Shown here: positions 17,396 through 25,803 of the stretch, piece after piece
Numbering within the stretch: the stretch's first letter is position 1
Layout of the letters: the number at the start of each line of letters is the position of its first letter
Position numbers and translations under genes: made by a program
Assembly (NCBI GenBank): GCA_017303895.1
Contig: JAFLBF010000003.1
Location: forward strand, 149,158-181,693
Reading direction: 5' to 3'
Source of the DNA: Bacteroidota bacterium
GTDB lineage: Bacteria > Bacteroidota > Bacteroidia > 2-12-FULL-35-15
DNA: 32,536 nt
Notes under the pieces: generated by a model
Database searches by the model: none
The model's input: only the letters and a program-made list of their open reading frames with translations
What the model was told of the DNA's origin: nothing

Positions 17396-17677
17396 TTATT
17401 CAGGTTTTCTTGCTTTTTCATTCGTGATGAAGGGTTCTTCTTTCGGAACTATTGCCGTCTCTTTTGGATTAGGATTTTTAGTTCTTTCCCAGGTTGGATT
17501 ATTGGAAGGAGTAGCTGAGTTCTCTGCTTTTTCGACCTTTGTATTCGCTTTTTTTAACGCAGTTACTTCATTATCTCCCATTATTTCCTCACTAATTGAA
17601 GAAGTTTGTTGTGCATTCATCTGATTTACAATAAGAAAAAAGACGACAGTGGGAAGTATATTTCTGAAAAGTTTCAT
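17396..17677 (-). CDS. Small secreted hydrophilic protein of unknown function
   Basis: A 93-residue protein with a signal peptide (MKLFRNILPTVVFFLIVNQMNAQ, about 1-23). The mature 70 residues are highly charged and Asn/Lys/Glu/Pro-rich (for example NNPTWERTKNPNPKE), without cysteine or any recognisable domain, and are probably disordered. It begins 10 bp after the stop of the 328-residue collagen-like gene and is followed by a terminator, so it is the last gene of the operon that starts with the 1415-residue adhesin. I do not recognise the family. Position suggests a periplasmic or surface accessory of the collagen-like proteins. Confidence 0.65.
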   Translation of the reverse strand: MKLFRNILPTVVFFLIVNQMNAQQTSSISEEIMGDNEVTALKKANTKVEKAENSATPSNNPTWERTKNPNPKETAIVPKEEPFITNEKARKPE

Positions 17678-17687
17678 AAGATATGGT

Positions 17688-18674
17688 TTAAGGAGTGTCT
17701 AAGATCATTAGTGAACGATTGAAATAGGTGCCACCGGTAGCAGCTAAGTTGTTGATAGTCGTATTCGTTGTTCCGGCTCTTTGAGCAGTCCACCAAATTT
17801 CAACGGTATTAGGTACACCCGGATTAACAGTTAAAGGGGTAGATACACCAATATCCCATAGGTTCCAATCTTCGGCACCTGTTGTATCCCATTCTCTGAT
17901 CGAAACACCATTTACACGTACTTCAAACCAAATAGCGTGATGCTCATATGCAGTTGTTGTATATGTTCCAGCTGCTGTAAAGTGCATCAATACACTTGAA
18001 TTTACAGGAGTGAATGTTAGAGTCATTTGTGGCATTAAAACAAATGCTCCGGCAGCAGCATTCGCTGGTCGAGTAGCATCCGTAGTACCTACAACGCTAT
18101 ATTTGAAAACATTACCTGGTCCTGTTGGACCGGTTGCCCCTGTTGTTCCAGTAGCTCCTGCTACTCCTGTGCTTCCGGTAGCTCCAATTGCTCCAGTAGC
18201 CCCTGTCGCTCCGGCAACACCCGTACTACCAGTTGCTCCGGTAGTGCCATTTGCACCAGTAGGGCCGGTTGCTCCATTTGCCCCAGTTGGGCCTGTAGCA
18301 CCATCATTTCCTGTTGCGCCTGTAGCTCCAGCTACTCCGGCAGAACCCGTTGGTCCTGTTGCACCCGTAGCTCCTGCTCCACCTGCTGTACATAGTGATG
18401 TCCATGTGGTAGTTGCTGCTATGTAATAAAAGAAGCAATCAAGATTTGTATCATAAACTAACAAACCATTTGCGGGGCTAGCAATAGCTGTTCTTTGGGC
18501 TGTTGTCATTCTTGGGACTAATACCCCTTGCGTGGTGGATTGTACTTCCAAAGCAGAAGATGCGTCAGGAGTATTGGTTCCAATACCAACGTTATTCTGT
18601 GCTATAGAGGTAAGAATTGACACGGAAAAAAATCCGGCAAATAAAAACCTTTTCAATTGAGTCATTTTTTTCAT
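17688..18674 (-). CDS. Secreted collagen-like (GXT-repeat) surface protein, small paralogue
   Basis: A 328-residue exported protein read from the ATG at 18674 ([14 protein letters not shown] signal peptide, cut near SIAQ; a further ATG at 18665 is possible, and the open frame to 18698 adds only a poor extension). The N-terminal module ([44 protein letters not shown]) is the same as in the large paralogue. Then come about 85 residues of Gly-X-Y triplets ([12 protein letters not shown]) and a C-terminal beta-sandwich-like domain of about 140 residues with [18 protein letters not shown] and [18 protein letters not shown], unlike the C-terminus of the large paralogue and resembling globular heads of C1q/TNF type in layout. 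No T9SS signal is visible. It starts 32 bp after the adhesin gene, probably in the same operon. Confidence 0.78.
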   Translation of the reverse strand: MKKMTQLKRFLFAGFFSVSILTSIAQNNVGIGTNTPDASSALEVQSTTQGVLVPRMTTAQRTAIASPANGLLVYDTNLDCFFYYIAATTTWTSLCTAGGAGATGATGPTGSAGVAGATGATGNDGATGPTGANGATGPTGANGTTGATGSTGVAGATGATGAIGATGSTGVAGATGTTGATGPTGPGNVFKYSVVGTTDATRPANAAAGAFVLMPQMTLTFTPVNSSVLMHFTAAGTYTTTAYEHHAIWFEVRVNGVSIREWDTTGAEDWNLWDIGVSTPLTVNPGVPNTVEIWWTAQRAGTTNTTINNLAATGGTYFNRSLMILDTP

Positions 18675-18706
18675 AGGTAGTTTTTTAGTTTGAATCAATT
18701 TTTGAA

Positions 18707-21700
18707 TTATTTGACAATAGTAACTGTTCCAATATATTTATGCTTTTGACTTTTGTTATCTTTTAGATTAACAACATATACATATACATCTTGTTGTGCT
18801 ACTTCTGCACCATTGTTTGCTTTGCCATCCCAATGTTTATTTATATCATCTGTAAAAAAGATCATATTCCCCCAGCGGTCATAAATGAACATTTCAAATT
18901 CTTTTATGTATTCGCCTTTTCCATAGAATTCATCATTGATTCCATCTCCATTTGGAGAGAATGCATTCGGAATAAAGAATGTAAATTCAGGATCAATCAC
19001 TACACACATTTCTGTTGTATCCGTACACCCTGCTGCATTACTTGCAATTAATGTAACGCAATATGTTCCAATGTCACCATAGGTATGCGATGGATTTGCT
19101 TGGGTGCTGGTGTTTGATGCGTTTGTGTTTGTTGGATCTCCAAAATTCCAATTGAAAATTGTAGCATCTGTTGATGTGTTTGTGAATTGCACAATAGGTG
19201 CTAATATACTTGTTGATAATGGTGCCGAGAATCCTGCTACTGGATTTGCATATACTGTTATCATATTTATAATAGTTGTATCATTTGAGCAACCATTATT
19301 TGAGCTTACTGTTAATGAAATAGAATATGTTCCTGCATTCACAAAACAATGCGTAGGATTTTGTAAGTTGGATCCACCTTCGTTTGGTCCAAAATCCCAG
19401 CTCCATGAATTGATTGTGCCACCTGTTGCTGATGATGCATCTGTAAAGTTGACACAAAGTGGAGAGCAGCCACTTGTAAGGTTTGAAGTGAAATTTACTG
19501 TAGGAACAGGTGTTACAGTGATTGTAACCGTAGATGTTGCAGCCGGTGAACAACCATCATTAGCAGTAACAGTATAGGTTGTTGTGGCTGTAGGCGATGC
19601 TGTTGGATTAGCCGCATTTGCATTACTTAAGCCTGTTGCGGGACTCCATGAGTAAGTGTAAGGACCGCCATTCCCGTTTGCTGCAATAGCAGTAATAGGT
19701 GTTGTGGCACCCGGACAAATGGATGCTGTTCCGGAGGCTACAACTGATAGTAATGGATTGACAGTGATAGTTACAGTAACTGGTAGTGCATTACAGCCAT
19801 TTGCATCAGAAGCGTTTACAGTGTAGGTAGTAGTGACAGTTGGATTAGCAGTCACTGTAGAACCTGCTGTAGAACTTAATCCGGTGGCAGGGCTCCATGA
19901 ATACGTATAAGGTCCATTTCCACCAATCGCTGATGCTGTAACAGGAGTACTACCTCCGTTACAAATCGTAATATTAGTAATCGGAGCCAATTCAACCAAA
20001 CTAGGTTGAGTGATAGTTACAGTGGTTGTTGCCGTACATCCATTTGCATCAGTTATGGTACATGTATAACTTCCTGCACAAAGACCGGTTGCTGTTGCTG
20101 TTGTTTGAACTGGAGATGTATTCCAAGAGTAAGAGTAATTTGTTGTTCCTCCTGTAGCCATAGCCGTTGCCGTTCCATTACATGCACCATTGCAAGTGAC
20201 CTGAGTGGATCCATTGATAGAAGCAACTAATGCAGAAGGTTCTATGATTGTTGTATCTGCTGTGCTAGTACAACCAAAAGCATCGGTAACAGTAACTGTA
20301 TAGGATCCGGCAGAAAGCCCTGAGCATGAAGCCGATGTGCAGCCTCCTGTCCAGCTGTATGTGTAAGGAATTGTTCCACCATTTGGAATAACAATTGTTT
20401 GCCCGTTACCAGCTCCATTGCAAGTAAGATCAATCCCCGATATAGCTAATGTAAGTTGAGGATCAACAAAAACGGTTACATTATCAGTTCCGCTGCAGCC
20501 GTTAATATCCGTAACAGTAACAGAATAAATAGTAGTGGTAGTAGGATTAGCAGATGGATTAGCTATTGTAGTACTACTCAGTCCTGTTGCAGGTGACCAT
20601 GTAAATGTGCTTCCAGGATTAGCAGGTGTAACATTTAGAGTTGTATTTGAACCAAAGCAAATGGTGTCATTTAAGCCTGCGTCTACAGTTAAACTTGTAT
20701 TCATTGTTACAGTAGCTACTGCTGTGGCAGTACAGCCCAGTGTTGTTCCTGTTACAGTATAGCTAGTCGTTGTTGATGGTGAAACGGTTATCGGATTAGT
20801 TGTGGCACCTGTTGACCATGAATAAGTAGTGGCACCACTAGCAGTTAATGTTGCATTGGAACCAGGGCAAACGCTAGGTGAATTTACCGTAACTGTAGGA
20901 GCATTGTTTACAGTAACAGTTCCCGTTGCAGTATTAGTGCATCCGCTGGTTGTGCCTGTTACCGTGTATGTTGTGGTTGTAGAAGGTGTTACGGATAATG
21001 TAGAAGTTGTTGCGCCTGTGTTCCAGCTATATGAACTGGCACCGCCAGCAGTCAAACTGGTGGTCTGTCCATTACAAATGGTAGAACTTGTAGAAGTTAC
21101 TGTTGGTATTGCATTAACAGTAACTGTTGCCACTGCTGTGCCCGAACAACCTCCGGTACTTCCTGTTACTGTATAAGTTGTGGTTGTAGCTGGCGACACT
21201 GTAATAGGATTAGTTGTTGCGCCTGTATTCCAACTGTAAGTTGTCCCTCCTGCTGCTGTAAGGGTTGCAGATTGCCCATTACAAATTGTTGGAGAGTTTA
21301 CTGTGATTGTCATGCTGGCACCAATTGAAACTGTAGCAACAGCGGTGTTGCTACATCCACTTGTTGTTCCTGTAACAGTATAACTTGTAGTGCTGGCAGG
21401 TGAAACGGTGATAGGGTTGGTTGTTGCTCCTGTGCTCCAGGCGTAGGTAGTTCCTCCTGTTGCTGTTAATGTTGCATTTTGTCCCGGACAAATAGTTGGT
21501 GAGTTGACTGCAATAGTTGGTAAAGGGTTTACCGTAACTGTTCCCGTTCCCGTTCCAATACACCCATTTCTAGTATATGTAACTGTGTAGGTAGTTGTTG
21601 TTCCCGGGGAAACTGTTATAGATTGTGTTGTTTGTCCACCGGGAGCCCATGAATAGGTTCCACCGGTAGCGGAAGGCGTTGCGGTAAGTGTTGCGCTTGC

Positions 21701-22954
21701 CCCAGCACAGATCGTTTGTGAGTTCACTGTAACGGTTGGTAAAGGATTTACTGTAACTGTTCCTGTTGATGTAGAGTTACAACCACCAAAAGTATAAGTA
21801 ACGGTGTATGTTGTTGTAGATGCCGGATTAACAGATATTGTTTGAGTTGTTTGTCCTCCCGGAGCCCATGAGTATGTTCCACCTGCTGTTGTTGGTGTAG
21901 CCGTTAAGGTTGTAGATGCTCCTGCACAAATAGTTTGTGAGTTTGCAGTTACAGGGCTTCCACCCGAACCCGCAACCGTAACGGTATACGTTTGAGGTGG
22001 TGTACATGTTAAACCATCGTTTACAGTTACGGTATAGCTACCTGCAGCTAAACCCGAAGCAGTTGCTCCTGTTCCACCACTTGGTGCCCATGAATAACTA
22101 AAAGGGCCAATACCACCTGAAACGGTTGCAGTGGCTGTTCCATTATTTACCCCACATCCAGCAGCAGTTGATGCTGTTGTAACTGTCCAAGGGGCAGTAC
22201 ACTGGATAATATCGATCATTACACCGGAATCCATTAAACAGTCAGATGCATCTGCGATCGCTAATTTAAAATGGTAAGTGGCACAAGGTGTAACATTCAT
22301 TGAAGGAGTTAGAACGGTTGTAAATCCATCAAAACTATTGTTAAAAGTAGCCCCATTATTATTAACGAAATAAGCCGTGTTTGTTAGATGACTCACATTA
22401 TCAATACTCACGGCTGTACCACCGGGAATGGTTGCTAAATTGAAATTTGTATAATTTCCTCCACCAGGATTAGGACCACTTACAAAGAATCCAAATGCAT
22501 CATTAAAGCTGGCATTAACATAGTCAGTATACTCGTCAGAGCCGAAAACGAATGAAATGCTCAAATTGTTACATTGTGGTATTACGTCAAATTCAATGAT
22601 ACAAACATCATTAGTTGCCTGATTACTTAAAGCAACCAATTGAGGGTCACTACCTGAATTTCCTACACAGGTACCTGTAAAATCGTTGTTAGTATTGGCT
22701 CCGACTATTTGTGAAGCCGTTCCCGTTGTAAGCACCAAGCCATTATTAATCCCCATACCGGAAGCTGCTCCTCCACTGAAAGACCCATAAGATACTGCGG
22801 CACAGTTAACAGTAACATTACTAACAGTAAGTCCCGGACCTGCAACAGCACTGGCTACAGCAGCAGCTCCACTGCCAGAGGTAATAACCAATTGGGCAAA
22901 TGCTGTGCTAACTGCTATTAATAAAAATGAAAGAAATGCAATTATTTTTTTCAT
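18707..22954 (-). CDS. Giant multi-Ig surface adhesin with gliding-motility-associated (T9SS type B) C-terminal domain
   Basis: A 1415-residue exported protein. Signal peptide 1-20. Residues 25-252 match the choice-of-anchor L domain ([33 protein letters not shown]). A SprB-like repeat (about 255-327) follows. Then six Ig-like modules between about 330 and 752, each with a TIC(A/N/P)G motif and a second Cys, and a related seventh (753-831). Two more SprB-like repeats with GLxAGSYTxTxTDAxGC motifs (832-985), two further Ig-like modules (986-1148) and two PKD domains (about 1150-1321, WSWDFG and FNWNFGD) lead to the type B sorting domain (about 1324-1415: [17 protein letters not shown] ... YDRWGNMIF). 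Such proteins are carried to the surface by the T9SS and act in adhesion, gliding or matrix. Thr/Ser-rich and Lys-poor, unlike its neighbours. It begins the operon with the small collagen-like gene. Confidence 0.9.
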   Translation of the reverse strand: MKKIIAFLSFLLIAVSTAFAQLVITSGSGAAAVASAVAGPGLTVSNVTVNCAAVSYGSFSGGAASGMGINNGLVLTTGTASQIVGANTNNDFTGTCVGNSGSDPQLVALSNQATNDVCIIEFDVIPQCNNLSISFVFGSDEYTDYVNASFNDAFGFFVSGPNPGGGNYTNFNLATIPGGTAVSIDNVSHLTNTAYFVNNNGATFNNSFDGFTTVLTPSMNVTPCATYHFKLAIADASDCLMDSGVMIDIIQCTAPWTVTTASTAAGCGVNNGTATATVSGGIGPFSYSWAPSGGTGATASGLAAGSYTVTVNDGLTCTPPQTYTVTVAGSGGSPVTANSQTICAGASTTLTATPTTAGGTYSWAPGGQTTQTISVNPASTTTYTVTYTFGGCNSTSTGTVTVNPLPTVTVNSQTICAGASATLTATPSATGGTYSWAPGGQTTQSITVSPGTTTTYTVTYTRNGCIGTGTGTVTVNPLPTIAVNSPTICPGQNATLTATGGTTYAWSTGATTNPITVSPASTTSYTVTGTTSGCSNTAVATVSIGASMTITVNSPTICNGQSATLTAAGGTTYSWNTGATTNPITVSPATTTTYTVTGSTGGCSGTAVATVTVNAIPTVTSTSSTICNGQTTSLTAGGASSYSWNTGATTSTLSVTPSTTTTYTVTGTTSGCTNTATGTVTVNNAPTVTVNSPSVCPGSNATLTASGATTYSWSTGATTNPITVSPSTTTSYTVTGTTLGCTATAVATVTMNTSLTVDAGLNDTICFGSNTTLNVTPANPGSTFTWSPATGLSSTTIANPSANPTTTTIYSVTVTDINGCSGTDNVTVFVDPQLTLAISGIDLTCNGAGNGQTIVIPNGGTIPYTYSWTGGCTSASCSGLSAGSYTVTVTDAFGCTSTADTTIIEPSALVASINGSTQVTCNGACNGTATAMATGGTTNYSYSWNTSPVQTTATATGLCAGSYTCTITDANGCTATTTVTITQPSLVELAPITNITICNGGSTPVTASAIGGNGPYTYSWSPATGLSSTAGSTVTANPTVTTTYTVNASDANGCNALPVTVTITVNPLLSVVASGTASICPGATTPITAIAANGNGGPYTYSWSPATGLSNANAANPTASPTATTTYTVTANDGCSPAATSTVTITVTPVPTVNFTSNLTSGCSPLCVNFTDASSATGGTINSWSWDFGPNEGGSNLQNPTHCFVNAGTYSISLTVSSNNGCSNDTTIINMITVYANPVAGFSAPLSTSILAPIVQFTNTSTDATIFNWNFGDPTNTNASNTSTQANPSHTYGDIGTYCVTLIASNAAGCTDTTEMCVVIDPEFTFFIPNAFSPNGDGINDEFYGKGEYIKEFEMFIYDRWGNMIFFTDDINKHWDGKANNGAEVAQQDVYVYVVNLKDNKSQKHKYIGTVTIVK
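20699..21967 (-). repeat. Tandem Ig-like module array in the adhesin gene
   Basis: Six successive modules whose first Cys falls at residues 343, 416, 489, 558, 627 and 696, giving periods of 73, 73, 69, 69 and 69 residues (219 or 207 bp). The second Cys follows at a fixed distance: 49 residues in the two long modules, 45 in the four short ones. DNA copies are clearly related but diverged. Confidence 0.85.
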
Positions 22955-23000
22955 GAACGTATGTTATTGAAAGTAAAAAAGAATCTGATACTTCCAATAA

Positions 23001-23030
23001 GATGCATAAAGATGCAAAAAAGTTGCATAA
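23001..23030. repeat. Three 10-bp-spaced TGCA motifs upstream of the adhesin gene
   Basis: GATGCATAAA, GATGCAAAAA and AGTTGCATAA follow one another without gaps, 47-76 bp before the adhesin ATG, so that the GCA cores lie about one helical turn apart. This could be an operator for a regulator of the surface operon; no regulator is known to fit and no clear TAnnTTTG is seen nearby. Confidence 0.35.
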
Positions 23031-23082
23031 TAAACTAATTTGTTTGAGTCTGTTTTATTCTGAAAATCAGGTGGTTGTGATT

Positions 23083-24852
23083 TTAGAATTCAATATCCAG
23101 GTCGAATGCTTGGCGTAGCTTGTTGATGGCGGGGTTTTTTTCCAATAAATGTTTGTAGCGATCTGTAGCCGTATACAGATTTTTTCCTTCCTCCACTTGG
23201 GCAACAACAATATTTAAGCTTACCGAATAATTGTTGAGTTCTTTTCTTAAAAAACTTAAAAATGTTGTTTTGTCTTCATTTAAAGCTTCTTCTGCAGCTT
23301 TATTATTGATAACGTACTCAATAGTGAGTGAATCGGAGCCTAATGTGGGCTGTCTGCTTGTTAGTACAATGGCTAAATTTTGTTTTCCCTTTGCTTTTAG
23401 ATCGTTCGCATAACGCTGCCAAACGTTATCTAAAGCATCCTGAGTTACGGTCTGCTTTGGGCGTTCGGTGGGGTTTAAAGTGATTTCTTTTACTTCGGTT
23501 TCTTCCGCTTTTTTTTCCGTATTAAAGCGTTGTGAGATGGAAGGTGTGCTGGTCTTTAATATGGTCTTCTTAAAAACAGAGGTGCTTGAACTAGCCGTAG
23601 TTGTAGGGTTGGCTACGGGGTTAGAGACAAGCGTTTTTTCGTTGGTAGCTGCTTGCTGTTGAACCGGACTATTATTTGAAGTGGAGGTGATGTTAGAAGA
23701 ACTAGAAACAGTAATGTTAGGCTTACTTATGTCATTTTTTTTTTCAGCCTCAACACTCATGGTGTTAAGCGAGCACAGCTGCATCAGCGCTAACTCTACC
23801 TGGAGTCGCTGGTTTTTACTGCTTTTGTATTGGATGTCGGTCTTGTTGAGGATAGTTAGGCCTTTGACCAAAAATGACAGACTGCATTTGCTTGCCTGCT
23901 CTTTGTATTTGTCTTTAATATTATTTCCAACTTCTAAAAGTTGTAAGGTTTCGTTGTCCCTACTAACAAGCAAATTCCGGAAATGACTTCCCATTCCAGC
24001 TATAAAATTATGCCCGTCAAAACCATTGTTCAAGATCTCATTAAAAATGAGCAATGATTGAGAAATATTTTCGGCTAAAATGGCATCCGTTACCTTGAAA
24101 TAATAGTCGTAATCGAGGATGTTTAAGTTTTCAATTACGGCCTTGTAAGTTACATTACTTCCTGCAAAGCTAACGATCTGATCAAAAATAGAGCAGGCGT
24201 CACGCAATGCGCCATCAGCCTTTTGAGCAATGATATGTAAAGCATCTGTCTCTGCTGTTACATTCTCATTTTTTGCAATGTATGCCAGGTGATTGGCAAT
24301 ATCTTCTATTTGTATTCTGTTAAAATCAAATATCTGGCAACGCGAAAGGATCGTAGGAATGATCTTATGCTTTTCTGTTGTTGCTAAAATAAAAATGGCA
24401 TGCTTTGGAGGTTCTTCCAAAGTCTTCAAAAATGCATTAAATGCACTTGTTGAGAGCATATGCACCTCGTCAATAATATATACTTTGTGTGTTCCAAGTT
24501 GAGGGGCAAAACGAACCTGATCTACTAAATTCCGGATATCATCCACAGAATTGTTTGAAGCAGCATCTAATTCGTATACGTTCAAAGATGCACCACTGTT
24601 GAAAGACTTGCACGATTCACATTGATCACACGCCTCTGTATCAGCTGTTTTGTTGGTACAATTGATTGTTTTTGCTAGAATTCGTGCGCATGTTGTTTTA
24701 CCAACACCACGTGGTCCACAAAACAAAAAGGCTTGCGCTAAATGGTTGTTTTTTATGGCATTTTTTAATGTATTGGTAATATGAGCTTGTCCAACAACCG
24801 TGTTAAACGTTGCCGGACGATACTTACGAGCCGATACAATGAAATTATCCAT
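23083..24852 (-). CDS. dnaX: DNA polymerase III subunit gamma/tau
   Basis: The clamp-loader ATPase that loads the beta clamp and links polymerase cores. 589 residues. Domains I-III (1 to about 370): Walker A GPRGVGKTT (46-54), zinc module Cys65, Cys75, Cys78, Cys81, Walker B IIDEVHM (126-132), sensor/arginine finger SRC (170-172). A Ser/Thr/Asn-rich linker (about 374-465) leads to a C-terminal tau-specific domain (about 466-589, DNVWQRYANDLKAKGKQ ... LRQAFDLDIEF). The linker boundary carries an A10 run (residues 370-373) and a later A8 run (446-448), discussed as slippage sites. Divergent from rpsF, with its own -7 element a few bases before the ATG. Confidence 0.95.
   Translation of the reverse strand: MDNFIVSARKYRPATFNTVVGQAHITNTLKNAIKNNHLAQAFLFCGPRGVGKTTCARILAKTINCTNKTADTEACDQCESCKSFNSGASLNVYELDAASNNSVDDIRNLVDQVRFAPQLGTHKVYIIDEVHMLSTSAFNAFLKTLEEPPKHAIFILATTEKHKIIPTILSRCQIFDFNRIQIEDIANHLAYIAKNENVTAETDALHIIAQKADGALRDACSIFDQIVSFAGSNVTYKAVIENLNILDYDYYFKVTDAILAENISQSLLIFNEILNNGFDGHNFIAGMGSHFRNLLVSRDNETLQLLEVGNNIKDKYKEQASKCSLSFLVKGLTILNKTDIQYKSSKNQRLQVELALMQLCSLNTMSVEAEKKNDISKPNITVSSSSNITSTSNNSPVQQQAATNEKTLVSNPVANPTTTASSSTSVFKKTILKTSTPSISQRFNTEKKAEETEVKEITLNPTERPKQTVTQDALDNVWQRYANDLKAKGKQNLAIVLTSRQPTLGSDSLTIEYVINNKAAEEALNEDKTTFLSFLRKELNNYSVSLNIVVAQVEEGKNLYTATDRYKHLLEKNPAINKLRQAFDLDIEF
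23732..23744 (-). promoter_or_regulatory. dnaX: Candidate slippage site for a gamma-length DnaX product
   Basis: On the coding strand the frame reads GAA AAA AAA AAT GAC: ten A in a row (23744-23735). A -1 slip, or one extra A in the mRNA, changes this to GAA AAA AAA AAA TGA, so that translation stops at once (UGA at 23734-23732) after residue 373. That is the end of the clamp-loader part. Confidence 0.5.
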
Positions 24853-24862
24853 ACTTATCCGA

Positions 24863-24870
24863 CAAAAATA
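24863..24870 (-). promoter_or_regulatory. -7 promoter element of dnaX (TATTTTTG)
   Basis: On the minus strand TATTTTTG (24870-24863) matches TAnnTTTG and lies 10 bp before the dnaX ATG, which would give a leader of only a few nucleotides. No TTG is seen about 20 bp further upstream. Confidence 0.45.
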
Positions 24871-25064
24871 GCTATTAAATTGAATTTAGTGCAGAATGTT
24901 AAAAAGTCGCATTTTAGTTAAAAACTATGTTTTTGGGCCGCTTTTTTGAATGCGATTCCGGTTTTAATATTCTGATTGTCAGGTGTTTATTTATAAAATT
25001 AATCCTCGTCATGCCTGGCGTATCTTTATAAAGCCTTTTGATATCAAAAAAATAGCAAAAAGCA

Positions 25065-25094
25065 TTGTCTATTTTGTTAAAATTCATATCTTTG
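25065..25094 (+). promoter_or_regulatory. Promoter of the rpsF-rpsR-rplI operon
   Basis: TTG at 25065-25067, a 19-bp spacer, then TATCTTTG at 25087-25094: a full match to the Bacteroidota housekeeping promoter. The leader from about 25098 to the ATG at 25152 is A/T-rich. The rest of the 299-bp spacer from 24853 to 25151 holds the dnaX promoter and no gene that I can see. Confidence 0.85.
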
Positions 25095-25151
25095 CGTCCC
25101 TTTTTGAAAAAGAGGAATAATTAAATTATTAACCAATTAAATTTTTAAACA

Positions 25152-25487
25152 ATGCTAAAACATTATGAAACCGTCTTCATTATGACTCCCGTTTTGTCTG
25201 ATGATCAGGCAAAGGAGACGGTAAGTAAGTACAAAAAGATGCTTACAGACAATGGCTGCAAAATTGTTCATGAAGACGCTTGGGGTCTTCGCAAATTGCA
25301 GTATCCAATTCAAAAGAAAACTACTGGATTCTATCATTTGATCGAATTCCAAGGTCCTGCTAAATTTGTTGCAGAACTTGAAGTAGCTTATAAACGTGAT
25401 GAGCGTTTGTTACGTTTTTTAACTGTTGCTCTTGACAAACATGCAGTAGCATACAGCGAAAAGCGCAGAAACAAAGCAAAAGCTTAA
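25152..25487 (+). CDS. rpsF: 30S ribosomal protein bS6
   Basis: 111 residues with the bS6 pattern: MLKHYETVFIMTP at the start, LRKLQYPIQKKTTGFYHLIEF in the middle (about residues 46-66, quoted in parts LRKLQYPIQKK and GFYHLIEF), and DERLLRFLTVALD before a basic tail. bS6 pairs with bS18 on the 30S platform. The start is preceded by an A/T-rich leader without a Shine-Dalgarno sequence, normal for this phylum. First gene of the three-gene ribosomal operon. Confidence 0.97.
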   Translation: MLKHYETVFIMTPVLSDDQAKETVSKYKKMLTDNGCKIVHEDAWGLRKLQYPIQKKTTGFYHLIEFQGPAKFVAELEVAYKRDERLLRFLTVALDKHAVAYSEKRRNKAKA

Positions 25488-25518
25488 TTATTGTTTAACA
25501 AACTAATTTAAAAACATC

Positions 25519-25788
25519 ATGGCATCAGATAATTCAGAGATCAGATATCTTACACCTCCAACAGTGGACGTGAAGAAAAAGAAATACTGCCGTTTCAAAA
25601 AGAGCGGTATTAAGTATATCGATTACAAAGACGCAAACTTTTTATTAAAGTTTGTAAACGAGCAAGGTAAAATTTTACCTCGCAGATTAACAGGTACATC
25701 AGTTAAATATCAACGTAAAGTTTCTAAAGCAGTAAAGCGTGCTCGCCACTTAGCATTATTGCCTTATGTAGCTGATATGTTAAAATAA
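25519..25788 (+). CDS. rpsR: 30S ribosomal protein bS18
   Basis: 89 residues with the family core [18 protein letters not shown] (21-38), [17 protein letters not shown] and the ending ARHLALLPY. It binds bS6 and, in Bacteroidota ribosomes, helps to hold the 3' tail of 16S rRNA together with bS6 and bS21. It follows rpsF after 31 bp; the upstream sequence is A-rich and has no Shine-Dalgarno sequence. Confidence 0.97.
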   Translation: MASDNSEIRYLTPPTVDVKKKKYCRFKKSGIKYIDYKDANFLLKFVNEQGKILPRRLTGTSVKYQRKVSKAVKRARHLALLPYVADMLK

Positions 25789-25790
25789 TC

Positions 25791-25797
25791 AGGAGGT
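25791..25797 (+). promoter_or_regulatory. rplI: Strong Shine-Dalgarno sequence of rplI (AGGAGGT)
   Basis: AGGAGGT lies between the rpsR stop (25788) and the rplI ATG (25804), with 7 nt between its GG and the ATG, the optimal distance. I find no comparable sequence before any other start in the window. Confidence 0.9.
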
Positions 25798-25803
25798 AAC
25801 AAC

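Noticed and set aside
18010..18426. A 138-residue Pro/Val-rich open frame on the plus strand
   Set aside because: Same effect opposite the small collagen-like gene.
20535..21176. Plus-strand open frames of 75 and 115 residues rich in Val/Pro
   Set aside because: They lie opposite the Ig-like modules and repeat with the same period; shadows of the adhesin gene.
20699..21967. Regularly spaced repeats that could suggest a CRISPR-like array
   Set aside because: The period is 207-219 bp, the whole unit is coding and related from copy to copy, and there are no short identical repeats with unique spacers.
25099..25115. A small hairpin at the start of the rpsF leader (stem 25099-25104 with 25110-25115), possible bS6:bS18 autoregulatory element
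   Set aside because: The known S6:S18 leader motif needs a CCG-containing loop or bulge, which is not present; the stem is only 6 bp with a G-T pair. Not listed as a riboswitch-like element.
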